Shown piece by piece: positions 14,601 to 29,700 of a stretch of 64,000 nt of DNA. The position numbers were made by a program, and so were the translations under genes. Every line of letters starts with the position of its first letter. Position 1 is the stretch's first letter. This DNA comes from Anas platyrhynchos. Lineage: Eukaryota; Chordata; Aves; Anseriformes; Anatidae. The stretch lies in the NCBI RefSeq assembly GCF_047663525.1, contig NC_092602.1, positions 9,111,501-9,175,500 on the forward strand, given 5' to 3'. The notes beneath the pieces are model-generated. The model was not told the DNA's origin, ran no database searches, and saw only the letters and a list, made by a program, of their open reading frames with translations.

Positions 14601-17600
14601 TAACTCAAAAATCTCATATATGCTGCATGTCTGTCTAGCATATATAGTTTTAAAACCATTGTGTTATAAACCTTTTCCTTCATCTTGTAAAAGATGCCTG
14701 TAGTTGAGAGATATTCGCTAGTGTTATCAACCTACAAGCCAAAAGCCATTGCAGTCGTAGATTCATTTAGGTTGAAAAAGACCCTTGGGATCACCAAGTC
14801 CAACCATCAGTCTTTGAGACATGACAAGTAATTGCTAATTCCCAACTGCTGCTGCTATCTGTCCATTTGAAAGATGCACATTCAAGAAGAGCATTATTAC
14901 TTTTTAATAATTATTGCTATAATTAAAGACAACTTAATGAAACACTGAGTTGCATTAAAATACATCCTGATACCGGATTCTCTCTTTGGTATTAATATAT
15001 TTCGTTTTATTACTCTGAAATCTTTCTAAAACTTAGGTGTGATCCAACAATCTGACCAACTGAATTACCTATTTCATGTAACCTTGTATTGTATGCTCAT
15101 TTCTAAAGACTAACAATATATTGTTCTCACGAGCTCAACTTGTGACGTTTCAGTGATTTCTATCTCAGACTATGGCACCCAGTGTGTCAACAGGTAAAAG
15201 AGAGCAGTACTGGACAGAAGATGTGAAAAGGTCAAAAGGAAGAGAAGGGACCTTCTGGTAACTTTCGAAGAGATTACTGTATGTTTTAACTAGGAAAACG
15301 TTACTGGGAAAATGGGAAAAAAAAGAATTTGTTTTTTCACCTGCACTGTCAAGAACTTCATGGTATCACAGTGAAATCCTTTTAGTCACTTGGCTAACCA
15401 AGTAGCTATAACCCCTGAAACACAGCTAAGATATTTGAAAAAATATTTTTGTCATTTGATTTAGTTCTATTCTTAAGAGCATTTTAAGGCTAATTTTATC
15501 CTGAATGAAACAGAGTTACCAGGCTGACTTCTAAGTCCCTATTCTGTGCTATTCCTCCATACCACAAAAAGTATTCATCACTTTGCACCATTAACATTCA
15601 GGCACAACATCTGCATGCCTACCAATCAACAATAAAAAGTTGTGTTCAATTTTGGGGAATCTCAAGGGGGGTGGTTGGTGGTGGTGGTTTTTTTTTGTTT
15701 GTTTGTTTTTTTGGTCATTTGTTTGGTTTTAAATTAAAAATACAATAGGAAAAAGGCTCAGGACTTTGCTAGCCATTACTCTGTGCCAGCATTCTCCCAC
15801 ATGTATCATTAGCCCAAAGGATTACACACCACACACCCTGTTACCTAAACTGTGTCCACTCACATGGCTGAGGGAATGAAAAGAAGAGGCAGTAATGTGT
15901 TAACGTGTGACCTGAACTGCTAGACATACAGTCCTAATGACACAGCTCTTCCAAGTATGCTAACCAGATAAAATCTGCTCATGGTACAAACTTACATAAT
16001 TTATTCTCAGAAGCTGAAGTACAGCTTTATTTTGCAAATATAAATAAGGTATTCTACCCTTGCTGATTAATTACTATGCAGCTCTGTACTTGTGTTGCCT
16101 GTCCTCCATCCCTTGAAACTTCTCTGAAATTAAAATAAGCAGGGAGAGGACCTCTGAAGCATCCGTATGTGGGGGAAGGTAACAGGCTTAGAAACCCAAG
16201 AGGGTATAATTCACTTTTTCTGAATAACCTTGTCTGAAATATCTGAAGGAATAAGTATGCCCAGTTATTATAATGAAGGTATCCAAAACGTCAGCTGCAA
16301 GGCAAGTCAGAAACAAGTGGCAGAGAAATTTTTTTTTGAAAAGCTACATGTATATATATAATATATATATATATAAACTAACTCAGCTTACAGTAAAGAA
16401 AAATCCTGCAACAGAATTCATGCCTTATAGATAATTGACTGTATATTAAAAAAATATCTATTTTCTCATGAAAAAAAACACACATGGGTTCTTCAAAGGC
16501 TGTGGCTCTACATGCTTTCCTTATCCTGCCTGACTATGGATACTGACACCGTATCTCCTGTGCTCTCTTCACTTGCATGTATGAACATTTTTCTTTATCA
16601 GTCCGTGGTCAGAAACGTGATGTATCATACCATTTTCATTCTTGACACAGTTTCCACGCATATGGAAGACAACATTGAGCTCTGCAGCAAAGGCATTTGC
16701 ACATTACTAAAAACAAAAGACTTGCAAAGATTTGCATGAGGGCAGGTTAATTTCTTGAGGACAGCAAATCCTCTGAAGTTATAAAGGGAGTTCTCTTATA
16801 AAATGAGTCAAAGATGAGAGTACGTTCTTTTCATCCATCTACATTGATTAGTGAATGTGTTGCAGTAACTTGCGTCCTATATTGCTGTTTTCTCTTCAAG
16901 TGCAGAGCAAAACATCAGTGTCCCATTCCTTCAGTCAAATCCTCTTTACACAATGTCACACAATGTCAGTGCCCTACTTGTACTCATCAGAGAGAGGTCA
17001 TATTGGAGAAAAGTAAAAATGGAGCATACTGCAATAAACTGGATCTGATTCATTATTCATGTAGTCCAGTATGCAGTCCCCACAAATATCCAGCACCATG
17101 TGCTGGGATAGGGTATGTACTGCAGACCTGAAGATCTCATTTAGGAGAGACTGAATTAAGGGTTAGATTGTTATAATGTTACGTACGTTCTTTTTTGCAC
17201 AGAAATAACCACTCCATCTTTGAAGCTCATTTTACTTTGACACGAGTGACAACCTGGTGCAAAATGTTTCTCAGATCACCTTTGTCTCTCATCAGGATGT
17301 TGAGAAGCCCCGTTTACAAAAAACTGTGCATCTTCATAACATTCGCAGAATTAAAGGACCAACGAACTATGAAGGGAGACTTCTCCCACAGCATGAAGCA
17401 AGTAGCCTTTCCCAGTGAGTTTATCATGCAGGATTTGCCAATTATTAAAAGCAAGCCGTGACAGGTAAAAGCAGGAAGAGAATGCCTGGGGAACAGAGAT
17501 TTGTATAAAGGTTAGAGGCAGCACGGGCAATATTGGTTGCAAAAGCAATCAGGCAAAGACAAACACAAAAAAGATGATTACATCTAACTACACATAACAG

Positions 17601-20600
17601 ACTACATGGCATGGATGAAGACTTAAACAATAAGACATTTTAACACTGCAGTAGCAATGGGTACTGAATACATCATCTGCATACCACCACAATTAGTTGT
17701 AACTGAATATCAACACCACAACGGCATATTACAGCAAGACAGACCACACAAATTCTATTTTGGAACCTGAGTTCTCTTTCATTTTTGTTTGGTAGTTTTT
17801 TTTGGGTCGTTTGTTTTTATTGCTTTCTTAACTAACTTATGTTTAGCACAAAATCTCGCTACACTGTTTCAAGTCTGTACTGTGACAGGTCTTTAATTAC
17901 TGCACACATCCAGGCCACATAAATGAGGGCCATGAGCATGTCTGTTTTGATATGTAACACTGGCCTTTTAGTTCTGTAAACACACTGAGCCTAGGCCCTT
18001 GCTGAGTTCCTGATTCTTCTTGCTTCCTAGTTTGCTCTTGGATGAAGAAGTCTAAATCTCAGGCTTCTACTATCAAATGTAAGTTTTCATTCTGGAGAGT
18101 TATAAAACAGCAACAGGCAGGGGTGATGACAGAAAAGACAGGATTAACAGATGGAAGGAAAAGATGCTCCTGAATGGAGCAAGTAAAAAAAGGACAAGAA
18201 AGGAGAAAGGAAGCTGCCTACTTTACACATGACAGCAGCTAGTCAGCCAGCAAATAAAAGCTGCAACTGAACAATACTTATCTCCTTGAAGATCTGTGCT
18301 AGCAGCTGCCACGAGGAAAAAAGTTCAGTTACTTCACAGGCTGTACTTGCAGGTTCCTTTCTCCCATTTCCATTAAATCTACCTTTAAGCCACCATCGTA
18401 TGTAAAGCACTTCAATGCACTCAACTGTAACAGCGATTTCTGCATATCATGACCACTTTTTTCCACCATCAAAATGTGCTGGAGAGCTTCAGAAGTATAA
18501 TGACACATTTAAATATCACGCATCTAAAACAAGCCTGTCCTCACAACTTCACCTGTCTACTGATAAATGCTTGGAGATCTGAGTCCCAACATTTTCAAGA
18601 AAGGATGTCTGGCTGTACAGTAATTCTGTTGCGCTTGTAATGAGAATTCACTGCACTAGAAGGCATGTTGTTGGATCTATCATTTAAGGAAAAAAAAAAA
18701 CTACGAACATAAAACTCATAGAAAAATAGAGATTGGAAGGAACCTCAAAAACTCAGCTAGTCCATTCTTTTTTCCCTCAGGATAAATTAAACCACCATTC
18801 CTGGCAGATGTCTCTATGACCACTTTTTCAAGACATCCAGTGTTGAAGTGTTGCAATGTTACGTGATCCCTACGAACAAAGTGTTTTAATTTTATTTGCT
18901 AAATAGTATTTCCAAATATTATTTTAACTCTTTTTTTTGTTTGTTTTGTGTCCAGATTCAAGTGTCCCAAGACTAACCATCCCAGTTTTCTCTCTTTCCT
19001 CATGGCTCATGTGTAGCACCCAGAAATGGTAAAGGGAGGTCTCACAGGATCCCTATCACTGCTGAACCAAGAAGTATGTTTGCTTGTAACATATGAAGAA
19101 AATGTTGTAGGTAAGAATCTGTAAAATGCTCCCACTGTGTTTGTCAAATATGATCAATGATACCAATAGAAGAATAAAAGTAAATAAGAGTATTGTGAGG
19201 CCTCAGGAAGAATAAATATCTGGGCTGAGTTTAGGCCAAATTATCCAATGTGTGAACAATATTTAAGACAGTTCCAATTGCTGTCAGAACAGGTAAAAAA
19301 ATTCTATAAGTAGTCAAGTGATGGATATTTTCTTGCTATTTTTAGGAACAGTACAATGGAAATGCTGGCACCAGTTTTCTTCAGTGATGTGATTATGTGT
19401 AAGCTGTCAAGAGCATTTTACTTCACAAGTATGTATTTTAATGTAAGTAAAATGCAAATGCATGCAGAGGAGCACAGCACATGTAGTAATATAAGGGTAG
19501 AGGACTTCCAAGCGCTGCTCAGCCTGTTAGCTCTCCTTCCATCTGCAACAGCCCCAAGGCAAATTTTTCAGTTTCCTGGGGCTCTTCAACATGCTGTATC
19601 CAGAGTTTAGTTTTGCCAGCAGCTTACAAAACATTATGAATGATGCCATACTTCCCAATTCTACTTGTCATAAACGTACACCGCCTTCCTAAAGATCACC
19701 CTAACTCTGCTTCTTTCAGAAGATAACATTTTGAATTTCTGTGACAGCAGCAAAGCTGAGTCCCAGCTAGGTTAAGCTGGCAGAGCCTAGAAGTGCTGCT
19801 TCAGCCCTGACAGGTGCAGCCATTCCTTAGCTTGCACCTCCAGGCTTTGCTCAGCAGCCAGCTTTGCCCCCATTGGGCAGTTAGCCTGCCGAAGTTCATC
19901 ATATCTTATTCTGAGTGAACGTACTAATGACATGTACTGGAAGATTCATTTAACTTGTCTGCCTTCTGGGAACATTTCAACTGTCTGCAGGAACTAGGCA
20001 GATGTAGTCTTAGGCAGAACTGCTGCTCACAGGGAATACTGTTAGGAAATATTTGCACCCTTCTGTTTTTACTGTTTCAGAAAGACATCAAATGTTAGTT
20101 GACCAGTATACTAACACATTACATACGAGATCAAAACAGCCAAACGAATTACTTCACATTTAAATGTAAGCTTGGATAAAATTATCATTTCTACATTCAA
20201 TTTAGGGGAAGAAATGAAGGAACTTCTGTCAGTTTCACCAAGAATTACTCTGTGGGAAAAGAAATTCACCTTGCAGAGTTTCCAGGCAGGTGAACATTTG
20301 TTTCAAAATCGTGTCAAAGTTATTTACAAATTACTGTTCTTCAGAAATTGACAACAGGAAGCAGCCCACACTCCACAAACAAATTCATATCAAGCAGAGC
20401 ACTTCTATGGGGCCCTGCCACATTCTACCAACACTAAGCTATACATTGAGGTTATTTTACATCTTCTTGAGAGATATGGATAAACAAATGGCCAGAGGAG
20501 TAGAATAAGAATAAAATTTCTCATCCAATAATAGCGTCAAGTTACTTGAACAGTAATTCCATTTCTATTACATTCTACACATTGCAAAATCTTCAGTTAT

Positions 20601-23600
20601 GTCATGATACCACCCTACCTTCTACTGTTATAAGCCAATTCTTTATATCACTCTAGAGCCTACAAAGATGAGTTCATAGTCTGTCATTGTCAATGATAAA
20701 GAAAAATCAAAAGATGAAGTCTACTGGACTGTCATGCAAATCATTTCGTGCTGATACACAATATATTCAAAATAGTTGCCACCTGCCTCCTTCTAAAATG
20801 AATAACACTTTTGTTTTGCCTTTTAAACAATTTGTTTTGTTTCAGCCACGGTTCAAATTTTCACCTGGTCAGTTCACACAGGCACTGAAACAGTGTCCAG
20901 TGTTCTGAAGTCCGAATCCACATCTTTCCTAATAAGCTCAGACATTTAGCTTTGAAGAAAATAAAAAAGCTCCCTGAAAATCCAATTAGCTGCATATTTT
21001 TCCCCTCAATATTCCCATTTTGATTAAGTGACAAGTGCCAATGGTGGCAGGTGACAACTCAATTTTGTATTTAAAGCACCAACTGTACATTGATTCTATT
21101 TAAAGCACTGAAATTTAAAAAGCATCAATATTGCCCGTGTTACCACAGACCCATCACCCTCCTTGAAATGAGCAGTTTGATCATTCCTGGTCAAACCCCC
21201 CATGATTAGAGCACCTCCCTGTGCTGCCAGTATTGAGAACAGGGACTGTACCGTCCGGCGTTGCCTGCTGACGGGGTTTTTTACATTTGACGTAATCGTG
21301 GTCAACTGGAGTGGCTGTGTAAGGTGGGGATGTCAGACCTGGACCGGAGGAGGAGGGGAGGGAAGTCCCAGGGCCTGGCACTGTTCCAGCTGAAGAGTGA
21401 GAGTCTTCATCAATCATGCAAGCTTTTTCTCTGGGAGGGGGGGAGAAAAAGCCATGTTAATATGCTGGTAACATATACAAAGAATGAAAAGAGATTACAC
21501 GTTCTTATGGCATCTCCAATACAGTAATCAAATCTTACTAACAAATTCTAAATGATGGACTTTGAGTACATGCCCCCCCGCTGTTTGGAAGTAAAACATT
21601 CATCTTACAGTTGTTAGGATGACAAATTACAAGGACTAAAGTTTCTTAACCTTCCAAATGAAAGCATTTTTTTTTTTATCAACTATCAAAAACGCAAAAG
21701 CAATTTTATTAATAAGTAAAATAGCTGTTTCAAAATGGATCATAAGAACAAAATTGTTCCATTTGTTACCTTCCCATCTATGTTGTGACAATTAACTGAG
21801 CTTTAACTGTACACAGTAGCTGAAAACTACAAACACTAAAACTAATTCTAGTCACTTTATTGGTTTATATTTCATTCAAACCCATTTTAACAGATTATTA
21901 TTCAGTAGTTTGGAAATTTGCTTTCAGATGGTATTCCTGGAAATCAGCACTCACTTTTCTGCAGCTTTTGGGGTGTTCTTCTCCTCACCCCTGGCAAATG
22001 GTCCCTCAGAAGCTTCTTTCATGAAACTAACTAGTATCTCTGCATCTACTCCAGAGTCTGGTTTCCCCACAAGTTTCAAAATAGAAGCATGAAGTCGAAA
22101 GTACACCTAAAAAACACCGAAGTCCATTTAGTCAATAGAGAATACACAGCTCTGCAAATAATTACAAATAGACCGTTCTCTGTAGAAACTGCATGAGTTA
22201 GTATAGACAGGCATCTGGTACCTAAACTTACCTTAACAGGATCTTTCTTGCCTTTGTAAGTTGCTTGCAAATAACAGAATCTGAAAACTGTAAAAAATTT
22301 ATAACTGCAACCTATGGAATATAACAGTGAAAGCAGACATGGACTAGTCACCACTGGGTATGATCCAGATAAACTTTTTTTGTTTTTAAACCATACAACA
22401 CAGTAAAAGCAAAGGTGTTATGACTACTGTTCTAATTCTTATGCATAAACTTATACTCTCATAGGTACGAGAAACTTGTGAAATCTATCCACACTTGATT
22501 TCTGTAAAAACTGCCTAAGGGGCTGTGTGCAGAAAAATCCAGAAGTGGAAATTCTGTCCAACATATACGTAAGCTGTCTTGAAAACAGAAACAACTTGAG
22601 TAACAGACTTCACTTAATTCTCTGAGTTGATCTTGTAAATGTTGCCAAATGCAGAGCACCATATATGCTCTGCATGCTTCATAATATAAATCAATAATAA
22701 CTGGTATTACGCTATCTGTAGAGAACAATGCTTTCAAGTCTAGGTATTTCACTTTCTCCTTTTACCTCCAATGCTTCCATGGCAAGTTCTGGTGGATTAT
22801 GGTAGTGAATCTTCTTTGGATATCGGGCAGCCTCCTCATGAAGGTAATGAGCTGCCTGTTTGTAATGAAGCAGATAGACAACAGGAGGCTGTTTCTGTTT
22901 CTCCGCAATCTTTCCCAGCATATAGTGAATAAGCCACTCTTCTTCATCGCCATCTCCCTCACAGCGAGATGCTGACGTAAAGCACAGTTTGGCTGTCTCC
23001 AGCATACTGTCTCGACGTTCTTCCATCTGTGATGGAATGAAGTGTTGAGAATACATGAGTCCACTGTGGCTGAGAAAAAAAAATGCTAAAAATACACTTC
23101 TGCACAAAAAAGCACATAAATGAGGTACCTCATTTAAAATGTTTTCAGTGTTTTGTGTATGAGGAACACATTCCCAAATAGATATATTCACAGAAGGAAG
23201 ATTACATTGTTCAAATTTATCTTGTAATATAATAGAACTTTTGTTAACAAATTATGCCTTTTTAATACATTCACTTGAAAAAAGCAGGTTCAAGAAGACA
23301 AAACAAATAACAATTCTGATTTAATCCACAACTTCAGATGAAGCCCCTATTGTACTTTTTGTCTGACAATGTGAAATAACTTCAGCATTATCCCCGGAAT
23401 TCTTCAGGAAGTTGAATTACCATTACTATTGTCTGTATTTTGAACACTTGTTAAGTTCTATAAATCACAACAGTCACTCACTAGCAGCACTGCAGCACTT
23501 TTTTTTTTTCATTCTGCTTCTAGTTCTGCATTACATAACTATGAAGTACAGAACTACATAACTGACTCAGAAATACTAAGTCAGAACTTGAGTTTACTGG

Positions 23601-23689
23601 TCAAAAAAGACAGATGAAACATTTCTCCCAGCAACTCTAAGGTCAGAGAGAGTATCAGGAAATGCTCATTTTGATTCAGCAATAAATTT

Positions 23690-23751
<62 letters not shown>

Positions 23752-26700
23752 GTATGTTATAGCTATTACGTATGAAAGACTAACAAATTTATAACAACTT
23801 TTGTCTATGAAAGTATATTAAGTTCCTTATTCTGATATTTTGCTTAAGTAAATAGCGCCAAAACATAGAAAACAGATAACTTTAGATTCAAGTGATGACT
23901 CATGAACAGCAGATACCAGAGTAATAGAGTAATACTTAATCTTTTCACTACTTAAACATGTATGCATTTCACCTTTTCCTGGAAACATTGTATGACATTT
24001 ACAGAAAGGTAAGGTAAAAAATAATTCCCTTTCCAAAAGGTTATCATCATTTTGTATAATCTTTGAAAGATTATTCAAAGATCAGGCTGAAATTAATTTT
24101 ATGCAGGGAAAAAAAACACAAACCCCTTTAAACAGTGTTTGATGCCAGATGCTTATATGGATGAAAATTAGAATTTCCAATACTACTAAGTAGCTATACA
24201 GTCTAATAGGTGGTGTATAGCATTTAAATATTTAATTTTTAAAAAGTTATGTTAGGAAAGGCCACTTAAAACATTTTAAAAGTTCACACTGCTCTAAGTT
24301 AGATCCCACCTGCTGCACAACTTCAGGGGGGAGTTCTGTTTTCCACTGCTTAAGCTGTCGGGATGCAAAAGAATGCAGGGCATAGGAAATGGTGCCATAT
24401 TCTATCCACAAGGAGAGATTAGAGCTGTCAATCTCTAGGGCTCGCTTAAAGCAATTCAAGACAGGAGTAGAGTGTTTCCAGATGGGGCCATCACTTTTCA
24501 GTTCATTAGAGTTTAATTTGTCCTGAATACGACTTGCTCGAGCCAGAGCCATGCCAGCCCATGAATCAAACCTATGCAAGCAAGAAAAAAACACATCAGT
24601 AATCTCCCCCACACACATAACACTGAATGGCAAAGACAAGATCCACTTCATTATATTCACAACTTTTTCTTTCTTTCATCATGTGCTCTCTCAAAACAGA
24701 TTTGTGCATCTCCTCCTCTCATAGTCAAAAAGACTCTGTATAAACCTAAATCACACTGATTCATTTAAAAATTGTTTCCTCATAAAACACCACACCCAAT
24801 AATTCTCTCACTTGAAAAAACGGGAAATATCTGGATTTATTTGCTACGCAAAAGTACAATGGGAATGCTGCCATTAGATATTGATTTCTTTTCTTAGTAG
24901 CCATCACATCCTGTCCAAACACTGTCACCCTTGACTTGTAGCCCAGCAGCTACCATGACATTTTGTATTACTGGGCTGAACTGTGAATGGTCTTTATCGT
25001 CACTATTATTTTCCAACATAAAAATCACAAAAAACCAAAGTGCATTCATATAAGAAAATTCTGATAAACAAAAAGATTGCTTTCTGAGGGAAATGTTCAG
25101 CATCCAGTTAGATCACTGACAATACAGTCTGAAGAGTGGCTTCCCTATTTCTTAATTTCATACTAACATCTGAAGTCAATGGTTCTCAATTTTTTTTTTT
25201 AACCACAATTATAACTCCAAAGGAAAAATAATGTCCTCACAGTTTCGCTTGTTAATTTCTTGCTAATTTCAATTGAAACCTCATTTCTGGGTCAAGTGAA
25301 ATAGAAAGATTCCCTAAGGAAACGATAATACAGACATTTGAAGAAATAATATCTAAGATGACTAGGGTAAAAATACTATGCTACCATACAAAGTATGTTC
25401 TTCAGAACAACAGAACTACACACAATGAATTCAAAGTGCACTATCATTTGATATCTATAAAAATTCTCTAGAGAATTTTTATTTTATTTTTTTTGTAATA
25501 TATCAGGCTCCAAACTAAAGTTCTAGCAATCTGCTAATCAGTTCCCAGGCTAGAAGATTCAATAACATGGAAATATGTCTATTTCCTCTGTAGATTTCAC
25601 ATGCTAAATTGCTTTGTGCCTTCACCTTCCATTTTGTCTGTTATGTGACTCGATTTAGGAATAGCTTTCTTTCTCAAGACATTTACACTAGGGTTTTTGT
25701 CATTGACATTGGTCTATCAACTTCAGTGAGAACTGAAATGATTGTTAACATCCAACATGCAAGCCCTAAATTTAATCCATAAGCTTAAAGATTGCTTCAG
25801 TTCATTTTAGAAAATTCATTCAAAACATACTTAATTTTTAAGATGAAAGACAACCTTGGTGGTATTTCAGTACACTATAAATTATCAAGAAACTAGTTTA
25901 AACATAAACTATTTAAGCAAGATAAACAGTTTCCGGAAGAGGTCAGCCTAAACAGCTAATCCAGCAGAGACTGCTATTTGTATCCCTTACACCTCTGAAC
26001 AGTGAAGTCTTTTATTCTTTTGACATGTATGAACACAACAAAAACAAAGACTAAAAGGTATAGAAGAGCATGACTGATTCAGGCCCCACCCCTGCTAGTC
26101 AATCTTGATTTTAACTTCGCTTTCCCCCTCTCCTCACCTTGCTCTTTCATTTTTTGGTTTTAGTTTCAAAACAATCACTGACCTGTTTGGGCAAATACAA
26201 ATGTCGTGCATGTAAAATTTGATGGCCTTAGACTGTTCTTTATTCTTAAAATGATAGTCTGCCAGAAGGTAATACAACTCAGTCACCACCGGTGGAGAAT
26301 AGTCTGCCCCATCTGGGAGAGATGGTGCCTGGAAATAAATAAAATGTACATGTTAAATGAGATGAACGTTTGCTTCTTCCTTGTAGTGAAAGTAGTCTTT
26401 TTTATCACAGAATATGAAGGATTGAATATGAAGATAGTGAAAGCATTCCACAGATTTACAGAGCACTGAGAAGCACTAATGAACATCACACGTGGATTCC
26501 ATATTAATCGACATTACATCTTGCCATTTCAATACCAGAAACTTCAGTGGTATCATTCTTATTTCATTTAAATGCAATTATCTGAGGAAATCCAGTATTA
26601 TTGAATAAATCATTCCCTTAACTATTTGAAAGTCAACAAAGAAAACGCAGTAACTTTTTTTTTTTTTTTTAAAGCAACTACTTATACCTTGCTGCATGTT

Positions 26701-29700
26701 CCTTCAATATAGGCAGAAACAGTATCTAGGCTCAGCATAGGCTTGTCTGTTCGAGGAACGATTGTAGCAGTCTTCTTTAAAAGGTTGGCCAAGTCGGCAG
26801 AAACAGTACTGGTTTTGTAACTATCAAATTCTGGAAGAGTTTTAGGCTTAAAATACTCAAACATGAACAAAGCATCTTCCCACGTTAGATCCACCTGAAG
26901 AGGGAGGCAGGTGAAAGGGGAAAAAATTAGCTCAAATTCCAAAACTAAAGTACCTACTAGAAGTGAGTTTCTATGACCTTTCTATACTACTCTAGCAGGA
27001 AACAGATTAAACCTCTCAAGAAAAAGATCACTTAAAGGCACCATTAGTATATGGTGTTCCCAAATGCAGCATACTGCTCAGTGATTAGAAGACTACCATA
27101 TAGGTCTGTAACTTAGTGTATGTTACTGAGAAGTAAAGTCATTCTACTTCCTTAAATAAAATTGTTCTTTTTTTTTTTTGTTTTTTGGTTTTACTTTTCC
27201 CCATTTCCTTCTTGTTAGACCAAGATTTTTTTTTTCCTTTTATTGCTCTACTTATTCCTACAGTAAATTTTGCGACTGTACTGAAAACAGGTAATTTGCA
27301 TTACTAAAAAAGATGATTTTAAAAATAATTTCAGTAAGAATTTTTTCATCCTGAATTGCACAAATGTAACAGGTGTTTTGGGGAGAAGGTACTCTCCTTA
27401 CCCTTCTTTTCCTTTTTCTTAATTATTCCCATCTTCTCATTATCTCAATTTTCTAATAGGTAAGTTTGATAGAGAAAATTCACAAATACTCAATAGCTAA
27501 CAAAGTAACAGTATTTGTGTATTTTAAAGGTCCTTTCAAAGTAGCAAGATAACTTTTTGCTTGTACAACACTTTTTCATTTATGATTTAATATCACTTGC
27601 ATTTGGTAATGGGGTTTGTAAACAAAAAGTCTTTCAGGTAGAGGATTGCTGACCTAATTTTTCTGTCCCTTAATACTACAGCCCTCTTTCCCATGGAAGT
27701 ATTTTTCTCTTCCCAAACTCAACTGAATCACACATTTCTAATAAAAAGCTACTATTCATCATGAATTTCATAAAATAAGCTATAGTGTAATTTACTTGCA
27801 TTATTTTTAACAGTGTCACTTTTCACATGCAATAACTGCAACACTGGTTGCTAAATCTTTTCTTCTTACAAGCTGACATTTTCCTCTCTACTTCTCTCAA
27901 CCTCGAACTTCTCCTCTGTTAAAAACAGGAAAGTCATGGCTCAATAAAAATCAGTTTGTAGATAGTTTCAAACTATGCATAAGACTATACTAACACTTCA
28001 TTTCAAACATTTTACTCTCTATATTCATAGAAAAGCGGAACCCTTTAACAGGTTATTTTTTTACGATATGTAAAATACATAACATTTACAGGGAAATAAA
28101 TGAAAAAACAATCTTCTTCATAAATATCTTAAGGTCCATTAAAATCAAACAAGGGTACATCTTTCGTCACCTCAGAATATTTTACTAACAATAAACAATA
28201 CAGATCTTACCTGTTGTACCGAATGTTCTTCTAGGTACCTTGCTTTGCTTTTTTTGCTAGGAAAGCCGTATAAACAATAAAAACACTGTTCCAAGGCTGT
28301 TTCCAGCTCTTCTTTGTATGGATGAGTATCTTCAGAAGTGGATGCTGCAAGTTCTTTTTCTAGTACCTGAACCTACACCAGCACAAATATTAAAAAAAAA
28401 AAAAGTCATCTGAGAGTTGAAGTTTGTATGAAGTTATCTAGTTGTCTGGAGTTGTGATGAAAACAGCATACAGAGCTACACATTTTTCCTAAATTATAAC
28501 CAAATTTTCCCCATATTTCTGTAAACTAGTATCACCCAAGTCATTTAAGTAGCACTAACTGCAATAAAGTGTTTTTACTTTTTTCGTCATTAACTCATGA
28601 ACTCTTGTTAATCAACTTTCTGATTCTGTGATTAAAACTTCATGTTTTAGACTTAAGATTGATCAAAGTTTCCCACTACACACCAAGTGAATACTGTAAA
28701 TATAATCATTAGAGTTTGTCAGTCCTTTGCATAAGCCAGCTACCACAAGGAGAATGCATGGAAGAACACCTACACTAATTCACAAAAATCAGTTTTCTCT
28801 GTACGGAAAACGTGGAATCAGGTGAGGCCTTTGCGGAAAAAGAAGCATCAGCTAATGAAGATCAGCCTACAAGGGACACCATCGCAGAGTATGAGCAATG
28901 GCTAAACCTAAAGAAGAGTGGCTGTATGAATCTCAAATGACTAAACACAGTACCAAGTTGCTACTTTAACTTCACTGTTACAAGAAAAAGTACCCATCAG
29001 TGGCACACTTTGGAAAACGCTGTTAGAAGACAAAAGATAATTACTGAAAATTTTTCACCATGCTTCCTGAAAAAGCAAAACAAAAAGACGACATTCCAAA
29101 AGAATCTTGATATTTCGTTGTTAATAGAAACATGTTCATCAAGAGTAATCTGTACACCAGGTTTCTGAATCTTTGCTTCAAAAAAACACCAAACACAATC
29201 AGAGGTTTAAAAATCAATTCCAATAATGTTATAATACGAAACTTAAATTCAAAAATGAAATGTGTATGTGGAAATTACATTTATAACATCTTATACATTC
29301 AACAGCAATCTGAGTTTGTTGTTGCTGTTTTGTTCTTGTATTTTATTTTTTTTGTCAGAAAAAGGAGATCTGTGCCAGAGACAAGGTACCACTGTTTGCT
29401 TTAAGACCCAGAACCCTGAAAAAAAATAAGAGTAGAGCAAGGATGATTGTTAGAAGGCACTTCAATGAAATTTCAAGTGACAGCAATCAACTCTGAATCA
29501 CAGCAGTCCTTATTTCCACTATTTTTCCTGTGGAAGTTGTGAGCAGCTTCTGAAGTTTAATAAAGTGGAGGTAAATAAGTTGAAAGGCAGATGCAAACCT
29601 CACAGAACACTAACAGAAGCATGGTGCTCCTACTGCTGCAAGCAAAATCAGGTCTAACACCTGTAACAGAATTATCGCTTGATCAGTGTTCAGAACAACC

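Larger units (their letters stand above)
12138..21251 (-). other. CABIN1: CABIN1 intron, 9.1 kb, the longest here
   Basis: Separates PDD/E from RSQDS, which are contiguous in human CABIN1. It holds two CR1 fragments (about 14758-14816 and 18716-19015), a T/A homopolymer pair (13904-13947), a TA-rich tract (16348-16375) and GT/T-rich simple sequence (15667-15725). The open frame at 16814-17131 resembles no family I know. Confidence 0.7.

Noticed and set aside
16814-17131. 105-codon Cys-rich plus-strand frame in the 9.1-kb CABIN1 intron
   Set aside because: No recognised domain, no splice or promoter context, and the Cys spacing matches no zinc-finger or toxin-like pattern I know.
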